From: Eunapius fragilis
Lineage: Eukaryota; Porifera; Demospongiae; Spongillida; Spongillidae
NCBI GenBank assembly: GCA_963681505.1
Contig: OY811975.1
Coordinates: 9,264,849 to 9,328,848, forward strand
DNA length: 64,000 nucleotides
Reading direction: 5' to 3'
This document shows positions 9,553 through 20,929 of this stretch, in pieces. The position numbers and the translations under genes are program-made. A model generated the notes under the pieces. That model saw only the letters and a list, made by a program, of their open reading frames with translations, was not told the origin of the DNA and made no database searches. Each line of letters starts with the position of its first letter. The stretch's first letter is position 1.

Positions 9553-11588
9553 ATGGCTGCTTCGGTCCCTGAACAAGATATGGTAGTCATGGCTATGGTT
9601 TTAGATGAATCAGACATTCCTGGGGCCTGTCTGAGTGATCCAATGGATCAGCACACAAAGCCACAGTTACGATGGTGGCTCCTTTGCCGCGGTATTAAGG
9701 CTCCTACATCGTATAGTAAGCAGCAGTTAGTGACAAAGTGAGTCGATTGCGCTAAAAGATATGGTTATGTACATACTACTCCCATAGAATCAACGAAGCG
9801 AAAAGTAACCACTTGCCGATTTTTGATGTTGATGGCACTTTTTTGTATAAGAAACAGCAGCGCTTTATGACGTCTGGCGTACCTGTACCGCTTTGTCCAC
9901 CGCATTTCCCATCTCCACCACTCACTGGCTGGGAAGTTGTCACCAGTGATAGTGTCAAAGACATAGCTCCTAGGTGCCCTGTTGTTACATCAGGTAGGCA
10001 AGGAGCCTTTGCCTTATTGCACTTTACTCTAACTGCAATCATTTATGACAGGCACATTGTATTCTTACCTTGCTCATGGAGTTGGCTGTTCTGAAACCCA
10101 AGGAGCCTTCAGAGCCCTAACGCGTGGATATAATCACTGGGCATCTGGTCGTTTGTGTCAACTTCAAGTACATATTTTGCATCCTCAGTATTGTCACATC
10201 AGAGCTACGCTGACACCTTCAATGAAGTCAGGAAGTTATGAAGTTTATATACTACTAGTTCGAGAAGGATTGGTAACCACAATTCAAGGAGCAACATGTG
10301 AATGTGCAGCTGGGTATGGCAATATATAGCCACTATGTATAATAGTGTTGTTATATATATTTGTCATGCTTATAGGAAATCAGCTAGCTGCACTCATGTT
10401 TCTGCTGTGCTGCATGCTCTTGTTGCAATGACTAGCACAGGCCACATTCAGCTCCCTGACAACGCTGGTGCAACACTTGATGATGAAGAAGAAACGACCT
10501 CGGTTACATCACAGTTGTGTCAATGGAAGATCCCTAAGCAAAGAAAGGAATCAGATCTTCCAATGTCTGCAGCGGTGTTTGAAAAACATGACTATCGCAA
10601 GAATGAAAAGCGAAAAGTTAGTCTCACTGAAGATTTCGATCCCAGGCCACTCGAATTTCGAGGCAATGCTAAGTTTCTACTTCCAAATTTTCTAAAGAGT
10701 GTTCAAAGTGAATCACTGGGCATATCTATCCTCTTAGACCCTCAAAACTGTCATGTACCTACTCCAGCTAGTGCACCCAATCTCCCATCCATATCAGAAC
10801 TAAAAGAAACAGTCACCGCATTTAAAGAGACTCTTATGATGCCTACTACAAAATTGAATGAATTAGAATACACCAATAGAAATCAGCGATATTCTGAACT
10901 ATGGCATTCAGTTCGCCGTTACAGAATAACGGCTTCCAGATTTGGAGACATTCTGCATCGAAAATCAACTACTCCTCCAGATGTGCTAGTTCTAAGTATT
11001 CTAAAACCACGCACTTTCACTTGTGATGCTACCAGCTGGGGAATACAAAATGAGTCAAAAGCTATTGAAGCATATATAGCATTCCAACATCACCAAGGTA
11101 CGCATGTTACAGTTGGACCTGTTGGATTCTTTGTGAGTGCTTCGCATCCATTTCTTGGTGCAACGCCTGATGGAATGGTCCATGATCACACAAATAAGGT
11201 AGATGAGTTTGGTTTTATTGAAGTCAAGTGCCCTTATGTGCAAAGAGATCTCACACCACTAGAAGCTAGCTTAACTTCTGGGTTTTGCTCTAGACAAGTT
11301 TCAAATACATGTAAAACAGCATGTAACTATCCTGAGTTGAAGCTTCGACAGAATCACAAGTACTATGCACAAGTACAGGGTCAGATGGCTGTAGGTGGTA
11401 TGAAGTGGTGTGATTTTGTCATTTTCACCAATAAAGGTATCAATGTGGAAAGGATTGTCTACAATGATGATTATTGGAAACCTCTACTTGCTAAACTTGA
11501 ATCATTTTTTGATAACTGTTTAGGTCCAGAAATTGTTAGTCCCATCCATGTACTAGGATATTCAATACGTGACCTTTCAAAAGTATAA
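9553..11588 (+). CDS. ISL2EU accessory protein: SAP-like, SWIM zinc finger, YqaJ-type nuclease
   Basis: Four exons in consistent phase: 9553-9737, 9788-9993, 10052-10313 and 10376-11588, giving 621 aa. Residues about 35-60 look like a SAP DNA-binding motif (KPQLRWWLLCRGI). A SWIM zinc finger is created across the last intron: CEC in exon 3, then SCTH in exon 4. The C-terminal half is a YqaJ/lambda-exonuclease-like PD-(D/E)XK fold: RRYRITASRFGDIL, then GATPDGM (Asp) and GFIEVKCPYV (Glu-x-Lys). Such nucleases process DNA ends and accompany the transposase in ISL2EU elements; their exact role in transposition is not settled. Small introns (50-62 nt) have normal GT-AG ends. The ATG at 9553 is the first in frame and lies just inside the left inverted repeat. 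Confidence 0.88.
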
Positions 11589-11658
11589 TACATCACACAA
11601 TTCAACATGTGTACAACATTTATTATGAGTATAAACGTGGTAATCAGTTCATTGAATG

Positions 11659-13416
11659 CTATTCATCAAAATCACTTTCACTATATTCCTCATTTGATTC
11701 TTCACTATCAATATTTTCAAAGTACTTTTCCACTTCATTCATGCTCCCATTTGATTCAGAAGGCACAAGAACTGGTTTGAAATTTGTTAAGAATGCACAA
11801 ACATAAACTATTTGATTTGAAATCCTACTTAATGATATAGGTAGAGTGTGTTTCAAAATGGTAAAAGATTTTATCCTACCAATTGCTCTTTCAACAATGA
11901 TTCTGGAAGAAGCTATACGCCTTCCTTCTTGGACCTCATCAGCTGAGAATTGTTGCTTGCCATTTAGGAAAGGAGGAATATTAAAGCCTACATCTATTTT
12001 CTGCAACAAATCTTCGATGTTAAAGCCTCTATCTGCCATGATTGAGATGCCAGGCTTATCCTTCAGTTTTGTTAGAAAGCCATATGCATTGGTGAGTTCA
12101 AGATCTGAAATAGACCCGACATACAACGTAGAGATGTACGAAATGCATCCATTAGGTGTGCATGCTATTAAAAACTTTGCAGTGTTATGATGTTTGTAAC
12201 TGCTCCATGTGGATGATTGCATGTGGAGGTCTGAAGGGGTCTCCAAAAATATTTCAGAACCATCTATGATGGCATAAGTAGATGGATATTTGTCTCTAAA
12301 TGCAGGAGGTAGAGTCGCAGAGACCTGCTGAACTGATGGCATCCAATCCACTTCTTTCAGATGATTATATAAAAAGCATATCCAAGTCGTAATGTATCTT
12401 GACACAGCACTCTTAGACACACCAAACCGAAAAGACAAATCTAGTGTCTTTAAATTAAGTCGTAGCTTCATAAGGGTCATAAGAAGCTCAATTGGCTTTA
12501 GTTTAGTCGTTTTTTTTCTCTGATGTGTAGTTTTTTTGCTACCCCAATAATTAAGCATATTAACCGCTGGACCAAGAAATTCATAGAAGGCCAAAAAAAT
12601 TTGGTAGGATTTAAATCCAGTGTAAAAAGAAAACAATCTGTCATCATCCTTTAATTCCTCAACAGTCAACTTTGCTCCTTTGATAATGGTGTTCTTTAGC
12701 TTAGCATTTTCTGTTTCTAGAACTTCTAGCTGAGCAATAAGTGCTGTGTTCAACTTATGCTGTTCATTATCTGCTATAGGACTCACGTGGCTTATTCGGG
12801 ACTGTTCTTCAAGTTCTTCATCTGCCAATATAGGAGCAGAGGGGCACTCATGATCAGCAGAAGACAATGGCAGTTGTAAAGAATTGTGTGGCAGTTTGTG
12901 AACAACAGTTGTTATAGAAAGGGCATCAGGATTAGGCTCCTTATCTTCAATAGAAGAATAACCAGAGGTAGATTCTGTTGCAGAGACATCATTGTTTACA
13001 TCGAGGCTAGGCTGTAATGGATGCGCTAATAAGTCATCAACGATAGGCACTATAGTTGAAGGTTGAGGTAATGTCAACAGCTGATTTGATTCCATTTTTG
13101 ATGATGATGGCGCTGCCAGTAATGCTTGCAAATCATTTCTCTTTTGACGCATCATTCTCCTCGTTGTTCTAGCATCTTTTCGTTTTACAACAGTGGCGAA
13201 CTTCATTCCTAAGAATAACTCGGGCCCATTATTAGGATCACCATCTCGAAAATGCTTCGAGCACACTCTGTAATGTGGCTTCAAAAGATGATCAGAGATG
13301 TTCAAAACATGAAGCCATAGCGCCCGTTTCTCCGAGTCACTTGGTACGCGGTAGAAGCTCAGCTGCTGTTCGTTACGGCTAGTACTTTTGCATACAAAAC
13401 AAATATTACCAGACAT
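11659..13416 (-). CDS. ISL2EU transposase: THAP domain plus IS5-like DDE domain
   Basis: Single-exon 585-aa protein. I start at ATG 13416 because the THAP zinc motif begins there (ICFVC); the frame stays open further upstream but only into the poly-C repeat. THAP features: C-x2-C near residue 6, a conserved Trp (ALWLHVL), and C-x2-H (VCSKHF). A polar linker rich in Ser/Asp and a short leucine-rich coil (LEVLETENAKLKN) follow. Next come a helix-turn-helix segment (FGVSKSAVSRYI) and a DDE_Tnp_4-like core: IIDGSE, IMADRGF and IIVERAIGRIK supply the presumed Asp, Asp and Glu. All are intact. The tail is acidic. It would bind the inverted repeats and catalyse cut-and-paste. It converges on the YqaJ gene with a gap of only 70 bp between their stop codons. 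Confidence 0.92.
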   Translation of the reverse strand: MSGNICFVCKSTSRNEQQLSFYRVPSDSEKRALWLHVLNISDHLLKPHYRVCSKHFRDGDPNNGPELFLGMKFATVVKRKDARTTRRMMRQKRNDLQALLAAPSSSKMESNQLLTLPQPSTIVPIVDDLLAHPLQPSLDVNNDVSATESTSGYSSIEDKEPNPDALSITTVVHKLPHNSLQLPLSSADHECPSAPILADEELEEQSRISHVSPIADNEQHKLNTALIAQLEVLETENAKLKNTIIKGAKLTVEELKDDDRLFSFYTGFKSYQIFLAFYEFLGPAVNMLNYWGSKKTTHQRKKTTKLKPIELLMTLMKLRLNLKTLDLSFRFGVSKSAVSRYITTWICFLYNHLKEVDWMPSVQQVSATLPPAFRDKYPSTYAIIDGSEIFLETPSDLHMQSSTWSSYKHHNTAKFLIACTPNGCISYISTLYVGSISDLELTNAYGFLTKLKDKPGISIMADRGFNIEDLLQKIDVGFNIPPFLNGKQQFSADEVQEGRRIASSRIIVERAIGRIKSFTILKHTLPISLSRISNQIVYVCAFLTNFKPVLVPSESNGSMNEVEKYFENIDSEESNEEYSESDFDE

Positions 13417-13468
13417 GAAACAAAGCCAAACAGCGTGGAGAAAAAGAAGAAACAGTAGCAAAACAGGC

Positions 13469-13546
13469 GGCAATGTGACTCCGGACGTGACGTCAAATAA
13501 TAACTCGGCAATAATCAAAAATTCCGATCTTACGCGAGAAGGGTCT
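13469..13546. repeat. ISL2EU right terminal inverted repeat
   Basis: Reverse complement of the left end: AATGTGACTCCGGACGTG near 13472, ending CGAGAAGGGTCT at 13546. It also lies just upstream of the transposase ATG, so it may hold that gene's promoter (inference). Confidence 0.9.
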
Positions 13547-13549
13547 ATT

Positions 13550-13976
13550 GGCTGAAAGCGGACAGCTCCCCCCCCCCCCCCCCCCCCCCCCCCAAGCTGG
13601 TTGAATCGGCCAAAAGCGGACCTCGCTGGTTGAATCAGCCAAAAGCAGACAGACAGCACCCCCACCCCGCTGGTTGAATCAGCCGAAAGCGGACAGCGGC
13701 CCCCCCCGTGCTGGTTGAATCAGCCAAAGCGGACGGCACCCCCCTCCCCCCCCTGCTGGTTGAATTGGCCGAAAGCAGACAGACAGCACCCACCCTGCTG
13801 GTTGAATCAGCCGAAAGCAGACAGCAACACCCCCCCCCCCCCCCCAACCTGGTTGAAATCCACTGAAAGCAGACAACATATTCGTGGCTGTCAAATGGTG
13901 CCCCCTTGCCCTATTCTGCCCCCCCCCCCCCCCCACCCCCACCCACCTACCTCCAGAAAAGCTGGGTGCACCCATG
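13550..13976. repeat. C-rich minisatellite, unit about 36 bp
   Basis: Repeats of GTTGAATCAGCCGAAAGCGG followed by ACAG and a variable poly-C run, about 7 units. Long Pro- or Gly-rich frames here are artefacts. The same unit is seen at 20760-20925 and 21540-21620. Confidence 0.9.
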
Positions 13977-13977
13977 G

Positions 13978-14440
13978 TACCAGTCTCATCTCAGCCACCT
14001 GTACCAACCTCATCTCAGCCACCTGTACCAGTCTCATCTCAGTCACCTTTACCATCTTATCTCAGCCAGTACCAACCTTATCTCAGCCACCGGGACTAGT
14101 CTCATCTCAGCCAGTACCAACTTCATCTCAGCCACCTGTACCCGTGAATCTCAGCCAGTACCAGCCTCATTTCAGCCACCTGTCATCTCAGCCACCAATA
14201 CCAGCCTCATCTCAGCCACTTGTCATCTCAGCCACCAGTACCAGCCTCATCTCAGCCACCAGTACCAGCCTCATCTCAGCCACCTGTACCCTCATCTCAG
14301 CTATTAATACCACCCTCATAACTTGTTTGCATTGATAACAGAATTTGAGTGCATGGGTGGATGTTGTTAATTGAATACCAAGTGTAAATCTGCTGCAAAC
14401 TCTGTGCATTGATTTGAACGCTTTGGTTTATTATCAGGTG
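13978..14440. repeat. Composite repeat copy 1, right part
   Basis: CTCATCTCAGCCACC minisatellite to about 14310, then a unique tail (GATAACAGAATTTGAGTGCA, AATACCAAGTGTAAATCTGC, GATTTGAACGCTTTGGTTT). The tail is repeated at 63765-63862. With 8690-9236 it brackets the ISL2EU insertion. Confidence 0.85.
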
Positions 14441-16400
14441 CCACAAGCAAGCGACCACACACCCTGCATCGCTCCTGACCTTCGAGATGCTCCATTCAAA
14501 CCGCACCGATTATTCCAAAAATTCACATGCCGCGTAGGTTGGTAAAACAAAACTGTGGCTTGTTCTAATTGTTATAAATATGCTTCTTGATCTGTCTTGT
14601 TAATGTCATAACTTGCTGACCTAAATCCTATTGTCCCTGTCTTTGCTACACACGATCAAAGTACCCCCATCAGTTACCGCCTCCATCACATGGGCGTATA
14701 AAAACGATGCGCAACGATTCGTGTAATATTGTAGGTTGTGCGCGTTGAAGATTTTCCTTAGTGCGATGATAGGAAGTACGAAAGATCAAATCATCTCAAA
14801 GCTATGACTTGAAAAAAGCACGAAATGTGGGTCACAAAAAGTACGATTTATAATGAGCTCTACAATTTAAAAATTTTACACCATCCAAAAGGCATACCGT
14901 ATTAGCCAATTATCTGAATTGTGTCCAGCCGCAAACAGCAGTGAGGTATTAATGTCATCACATGCAGAAAGAATAAAAGCAACGCTATTGCGGTTCACTC
15001 TCAAGTCTCATCGTACAGGCCGAGAACATGTAGTTACTATCTGACATAATATAATGTAAAATTTGTATTGCGAGGGCATGTAATAGAGGTTGCGTAGTAA
15101 CCGTATGTTAGAAAAGGTGGTAAATTATATATGCAACATTGGGTAAAACAGTAAAAAATGAGGAGCTAGGAGGTAGACCAACTGTTCATCTGGCAAATGA
15201 ATAGCGAGACGAATAATCAGCCCGTGATTTTTAACGGGGACACCCTAGTAATACTATAATTTATTAAATCCCTCATGATCTCCCACCCTCGCTCCCACCA
15301 ATGGCCGGACCGATTTATTTATCGTGGCTATGGCCCTGACTTTACGTGTAATATTAGCTCTTCCAAGCTTAATGTAATTAGTATGGAGGTAATCAGGACC
15401 CAGATGGCGCATTTTTCCAATAATGAAATGTCCGCGCAACAGGGCGTAGTTTCACACCTACTAACAACAGCGACAAAACACACCACAGCTAATCACTTGG
15501 TATCTTTCCCATTCAGCCATTTTTCAGGGTGACATACACGGACAACTTGTATTAGTATCCTTGGATCAACATCCTTTCGGTGGTTTCGTTGGCTGCCAGA
15601 TAAATTATCACTGATTGTGTTAACACCATAGAAGTACAGTTTAGCTTACTCCACGTACTTTTACAGCTATAGAAAAAATCCTACTAGGTGGCCGTTTCTG
15701 GTTAATCGAAATTTGTAACATGATACTAAGGTTCTCTCCAGCGCCGCGCACTTCATTATGGTTTTACACATTGCTACAAATGTATTGATAGTGGATGTCT
15801 TATCACAACTGCGGCGTGTTTAGAAGGAGTGTCTTACTTGAATAAATTAAGATATCAAGGAAGCATAGTTGTATGCAGCTGGAAACTAGGTCTACAAAAA
15901 CACTGCACTCCCTTTTCTGGCATGTCCAGTCGTTGCGCAAAATTGATATCCCGCAGAGATAGCATGCGCATACCGTTTTATTTGGCCATTAGAATGGGGG
16001 AGTTCTAAATTCAACGAAGTGGCTTTCGTGACTAAAACTGGAAGGTAAACATACTACAGCGATGATCAGGCGACATGTGTCCATAAGTATCAGCAAATCT
16101 ATAAAGTTGTAACGAATTCTGTATCACCACTAACGAGTTAAGCTGAGCGAATAACATGAATAATCGACATGCCTTGTGGTTTTTCCTAAATGTGTACATG
16201 AATTTTACATGTAGGTAAGAAATTACTACCACGACCAACATTAAATTTATGGGCAGGCTACGAAGCACAGGGCAAAGAAGAGTATTAGCTATGAGTGCAA
16301 AGCATTCTCAGCTGGGCTGAAAATAGCTTTTGACATTTGACATGTCTGGGGATGATGTAAACTTTTACCCCGAGATGCGCTTCATGTACCGTAAACTCTT
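14441..16400. other. No recognisable gene
   Basis: Mixed sequence with short frames only. The 85-aa frame at 15275-15532 (+) and the 78-aa frame at 16032-16268 (-) show no motif or splice support. I see no repeat match to other parts of the window. Confidence 0.5.
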
Positions 16401-16515
16401 TTAGTGGAGAGACCATCACAAAGGGAGTGCACTACAAATGTGCGGTTATCCAAATTTCAGTGACAATGACATATAGATCAAGAATCAATACACATTTTGT
16501 ATTAAGTAAACGGAT

Positions 16516-17010
16516 TACGTCATGGTGTCCAGGTATGAGACACATGAGAAGGTCAACAGTTTTTAGAGGTCGTCAGTCAGGCATCGCGCCAAATTCACTA
16601 ATAGCTATCTTGCATGAGAATATTTCACCTTCTCCAGTTCTCTTACTTGAGCCTAGTCCACCTTTAGCAGGCTTGAACAAGCAGTTGACGCTAAGGTGCT
16701 GAATTGAAGTGTGCACTGTGTTTCAACATCCTCTCACAGCCACTGCAACTGCAGTGTGGCGTACTGGTGTGCGCCAAGTGCCTCAAGGAGTGTATAGCAG
16801 CATATATGGCGCTGTGAACTCTCCCTGCTGCTCAGAGGATGGTCCCTAGCTTGGATTACTTATATGTGAGGCCAGCTCCATGGCACATGTACATTGTACA
16901 GACTGCAGCAGGGATATTAAGGCTGGTGGCTATGAAGGGCATGACTGTGTGCCCTCACTTACACCTGAGGAGGTGTGCTGAAGAGGGCCATGTCTACCAG
17001 TGACAACGGC
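16516..17010 (+). pseudogene. Second RAG1-type RING finger fragment, decayed
   Basis: On the plus strand, 16705 onward reads LKCALCFNILSQPLQLQCG and then VLVCAKCLKECIA. This is a RING start closely resembling the RING exon at 6918 (CSICLGVLAQPMQLPRG). After a frameshift, SPCCSED continues the RING, and near 16890 VHCTDCSRDIKAGGYEGHDC gives the following C-x2-C finger. Stops and shifts interrupt it. The preceding 16516-16700 (NSLIAILHENISPSP) may be its N-terminal lead-in. No catalytic core is seen downstream before a gypsy fragment starts at about 17440. Confidence 0.65.
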
Positions 17011-17439
17011 GTCACACAACTAGCTACAGGAGTAGCAATTGAGTGAATGCCATTGAGTTGTACTGAGGTTATACATAATATCTACACTGACTGTAGCCAA
17101 CGACTTCATGCATGTCACCAGTGCTCACCAAGAAACCATGCAGAGCTTAGAATGTGAAAATGAGGTGGCAGAAAATCCAAGTGGAGAAGCGTCTGTGCTT
17201 ATCCAAAAAGAGGTCCTCACCCTAAGAAGTTGTTGGATAAGGCAGGCCGCATTACATCGGCATTGATTATGAATTGGCATGCAGGTATTGGCTATTATTG
17301 CTGGGCTTCGAATAAACTGAGGTATCTAAGGCAGTATGTCACAACATACAGCAAAGGCACCAATTCTACCTTACAGGTGTTTCAGGTGGCTCAATCGTCA
17401 GGCATCAGTCCGTCAGGCGACCATCCCTATTGACCTTAT

Positions 17440-17770
17440 GTTTCCTTAAACAGAGAGCAATAAAGGGAAGTCCCTGCCTATAGTGCCTACGCCCTCGTGA
17501 GAGAACGATGCGAGACGGAGCACCAGAGGCAGAAAGCAATGTACGACAAGAAGGCTCATCCTTTGGATAAGGTGATGTTCACTCAAGCCGTTTCTCGTGT
17601 GCGCAGCAGGAAACTCCACCACCCATGGAAAGGACCATTAATTTGTAGCGGATTGGGATCGCCACATGCAAGATCAAGCCAAGCAAGAATAGCGGGAATG
17701 TCAAATTGTACATTTTCGACAGATTGAAACCTTGTGCACCATGGAGCTACCACCGCTTACGTCAAACAGA
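17440..17770 (+). pseudogene. Ty3/gypsy integrase C-terminal remnant
   Basis: The frame at 17497-17727 begins ERCETEHQRQKAMYDKKAHP and later reads RSRKLHHPWKGP, typical of the end of a gypsy pol. The usual HFDRLKPC ending appears out of frame near 17712-17735. A sequence beginning TGTTATGGACC at about 18010 could be the start of a 3' LTR, but no partner LTR is in the window. Confidence 0.65.
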
Positions 17771-17989
17771 AGGCAGTTGACGTCAAGTAACTCGTTGCCA
17801 GACGGCCTACCTGCAAGTCAATCAGCATACATGTACCATCGTGCAGCCGACATTCTCCTTACGGATGATGAAGATGACGGAAGGCTAGATGCCATGCATG
17901 AAAGTCAAGAAGATACACAAGTGCCTAGACCATGCACAAACCACTGTCCCTGCAGGGCCAACAGTGGATGAGTGAAGTGACCTTGCAAG

Positions 17990-18985
17990 ACAACGCTGAC
18001 CCTCAGACTGTTATGGACCGTACGTACCTTCAACATTAGTGAAGAGGGAGGGGGAAAAGTATAAAGAGCTGCGCTTGCGCAGAACAGTATACTAGTGTCG
18101 CGTTACATTCTTCCTAATTAGTTGAGTTGTTACACGTGATTGCAAGTGCTATTAAAGTGCTGTCACTATCAAACCTGTTGGCCACTTACATCAGGTAAGC
18201 TTGTTAGCCCTGCAACCACGGAGCAACAACTTTGGTATTTCCGCTGTCTTACCTTTCATCACCATCTAAGAGTTGCACAACTTTATCCACCCGATGTGGA
18301 ATGTATACCAAAGGAGCTCCTTTGATTATCTCTCCACTAGATGGAATTGTAAAAGAAAACACTGCTATCTCTCTTTTGAGGTTATACCACCAGCAATTTT
18401 GCTGGAATTGTGGCACATCATTTCCTCACCAGCCAACCCATCATTAAAAAGAAAGGACTGTAACGTCCTCTTCGTACCGGCGGCGATCTTGCATATATAA
18501 GCGCCTTGAGAATTTTTTCCATACCCTCCGCCATAGTCGGACTCTTGTATTCCTTTCCGGAACGCGTGGTCATCAAGCCGTTTTTAATAATGCATGATAT
18601 TGGGATCAGCGTGGTATCGTCAACCAACTGTTCGACTGATCAGATCCCACCGCTGCCATGCACCAAATGGGATAGAGTCCGTTTTCGCGCCAACTACGCT
18701 CTCCCTACTCAATGGTATTACATGCACCAATGATTAGTCTTCTTAACGTGCACAGCGTGTACTTATTTATACGCGATTATAAGGTCCAGGACCTTATACA
18801 CCTCTCTATGGTGAGTGCGCAATAAGAAGATAAACTATTGCGCACTAACAATTATGTTCTGAATCACTCAATAGGGATTGCTCGCGCCCCGACATTCAAC
18901 GTGTGAATCGCCTCATTCACACCCATGGAAGATTGGGCTTCCACAGTGAAATTATGCATGCTGATTGGGGCGATGATTCCGTTGA
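17990..18985. other. No recognisable gene (possible LTR at its start)
   Basis: Contains the LTR-like start near 18010 and several short frames (18418-18627 minus, 18506-18733 plus) that I cannot assign. No domain motif is visible. Confidence 0.35.
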
Positions 18986-18988
18986 CGG

Positions 18989-19135
18989 TTTCCACCGAGG
19001 TTTTTGAATAACATATGATCTTGATGATAGTTCAACTAGAATTGCTATTTGGCATTCACGGTTTCCACCTGGGGTTTTGAATAACATATGACCTTGTTGA
19101 TAGTTCAACTAGAATTGCTATTCGGAATTCACACT
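18989..19135. repeat. Tandem duplication, about 74 bp x 2
   Basis: Two adjacent copies share GTTTTTGAATAACATATGA or GGTTTTGAATAACATATGA, then TAGTTCAACTAGAATTGC and an ATTCAC end, with a few substitutions. Confidence 0.85.
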
Positions 19136-19439
19136 TTCAGTTAGCTGGCACGAGAATGTGTATATCAAAATTTGGTCATGCTATTTTATTGAGTTCAGCT
19201 AGACGATTAGACTTTTTCCTTTTTAGAAATCACAACGTTTTGGAGGACTATCACCATTTTGGAGAACCTGCTTTGTTGTTCTTATCACTAGCTGAGGCCA
19301 ATTTCAAAAGGAGTAAAATGATTCACAAGCATTTCAAGTTAAATATACTAGTTTTTGGACCAACAACGAGTTCAGTAACATTTTCATACCTTTCTCCATG
19401 GGTGTCCCAGGGAGGAGGAAGGGGGAGGGGGGGGGGGCA

Positions 19440-19570
19440 TACCCTGTCACTGGAATTTTGGTCCCGGTAATTTTGGTCCTGGGGACCAATTTTTTCACAG
19501 AAAATTATGGTCCCCCGGACCACTTTTTTTTAAAAAAAAGGTCCCCACTGGAATTTTTGGTCTCCCATCC
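19440..19570. repeat. GGTCC/AATTTT low-complexity repeat, copy 1
   Basis: Alternating GGTCCC and AATTTT blocks (TGGAATTTTGGTCCCGGTAA). A similar block lies at 20590-20715 (AAAATTTTCAGACCCGGG). Both look like decayed copies of one short repeat, the second running into a poly-C tract. Confidence 0.6.
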
Positions 19571-19775
19571 CATATCATTTTTTATGATCTGCACTGAAGA
19601 TTAATCCTCACACAAATAAGTTTAATTTGTGTACTACAACACGGCAAAGCTGCCTCTGTATTGGGCACAAGTAGCATGTAATTTATTTTTTGTAACCCTG
19701 TGTATCCATTATTTGTTATGTGTGCATGCATTGAATATATTTGAAATGGTCATGACATATGTTACATATGCTTCA

Positions 19776-20130
19776 CAGTTTCAAAGTGTTCACAAACATT
19801 GCATATATTTGTTGCTAGTGCCTGAAGGACAATACACAAATATCGTTGTGCCAAGCAAATTGGCAGTGGCATATATTTCCACTTCGGTTGCCCACTCTTT
19901 CTGTCGATCCATCTTTGTTCTTTGCAAGTAGTTTTCCATTGTTTCAGATGATTTCAAGTAACAAGACAGCTGAGTAGGATTGTGAGTCATGTATGATGTG
20001 ACAAGTTCCCTAAGTGCTGCATGATCCTCTGACTTCCAGTTATTTTGTGTGCCACAGCTCTAAAAAGGCAATTCCCATGCATCACCTTGAATGCAACCGG
20101 GTATACTAGAAGCTTGTTCCAGACCAATAT
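19776..20130 (-). pseudogene. OTU-type cysteine protease remnant
   Basis: The minus strand reads VMHGNCLFRAVAHKITGSQ, which fits the OTU catalytic block (usually DGNCLFRA; here the Asp position is His). After a frameshift it reads DHAALRELVTSYMTHNP, YLQRTKM and EWATEVEIYATANLLGTTIF, the usual OTU middle and late motifs. The frame then stops at TGA. Frameshift plus the altered Asp suggest a dead copy. OTU folds occur in host deubiquitinases and in transposon proteins; I cannot tell which this was. Confidence 0.6.
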
Positions 20131-20719
20131 CCAAAGGTTTTTCATTGTGATCATGATTCCCTTTCACAAATTGAAGTCCTACAACACTGCACATATTTTC
20201 TGCAAACTGGCAAGCACCATACTGTGTCAACAGTATGATTGGACATCTCTATACATGTATAACAGATCCATCTATACTGTTATCTGCTTTGTCTGTTGCT
20301 GAACAGGGTGGTTGTTCAGCATCATCCTCCTTCTGTACATGTAAATAATACTTGCCTTGCCCTTCGATAGAATAGCTCTCCTTCATTCGACACTGAAAAC
20401 TTCAGGGCGTTTTTCCGCATCGTTCGCTTTCTTTCCCTAGACAATATATGCCACTGACAAGATACACATGCAATTCCACAACAAGATCTCCCTCAACATC
20501 CTAACATCCTTCCATCCTAGCAGCTTGCTGAATGCATACAACACCTTGATTGGACACGTGTCGAGCACACGCAGGCGCAAGCAAAGGCTAGGACTAAAAT
20601 TTTCAGACCCGGGTCAAAATTTTCAGGAAAATTTGGTCCGGGCGGACCGAATTTACCTGAAAATTTTGTTCCTGGGTCCAAAATTTTCGGCGGACCAAAA
20701 TTTCTGTAACAGCCCGCCC

Positions 20720-20929
20720 CCCCCCCCCCCCCCCCCCCCCTTTGTTTACATAGACGCGCAGCCCCCACTGGCTGAATGGGCTGAAAACGGACAGTATCAA
20801 CCGTCCACTCGTTGAATCTGCCGAGAGCGCGGACACCTCATTGACTGAATTGGCCAAAAGCGGACAGCATCCCCCCCCGCCCCCCCCAGTGGTTGAATCG
20901 GCCGAAAGCGGACAGCACCCCCTCAGGTG
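20720..20929. repeat. C-rich minisatellite, left of a MITE
   Basis: A poly-C run, then GTTGAATCGGCCGAAAGCGG-type units as at 13550-13976. It is interrupted by the element at 20930-21494 and continues at 21505. Confidence 0.85.

Larger units (their letters stand above)
9464..13546. mobile_element. Complete ISL2EU-type DNA transposon
   Basis: A 4.08-kb element with ends GGACCCTTCTCG and CGAGAAGGGTCT (11 of 12 bp inverted match). The similarity extends as imperfect inverted repeats over about 76 bp, with a shared inner core CACGTCCGGAGTCACATT. It is flanked by an AT dinucleotide on both sides (9462-9463 and 13547-13548), as expected for a 2-bp target duplication. It carries two convergent genes: a SAP/SWIM/YqaJ nuclease (+) and a THAP-DDE transposase (-). 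That pairing is known for the ISL2EU group. Both frames are open, so it may be young or still mobile. It inserted into a C-rich repeat that continues at 13549. Confidence 0.9.

Noticed and set aside
13417..13665. N-terminal 83-residue extension of the THAP transposase
   Set aside because: It lies mostly in the terminal repeat and poly-C tract; the THAP zinc motif starts at the ATG at 13416.
13635..13975. Gly- and Pro-rich open frames
   Set aside because: They read through poly-C minisatellite units.
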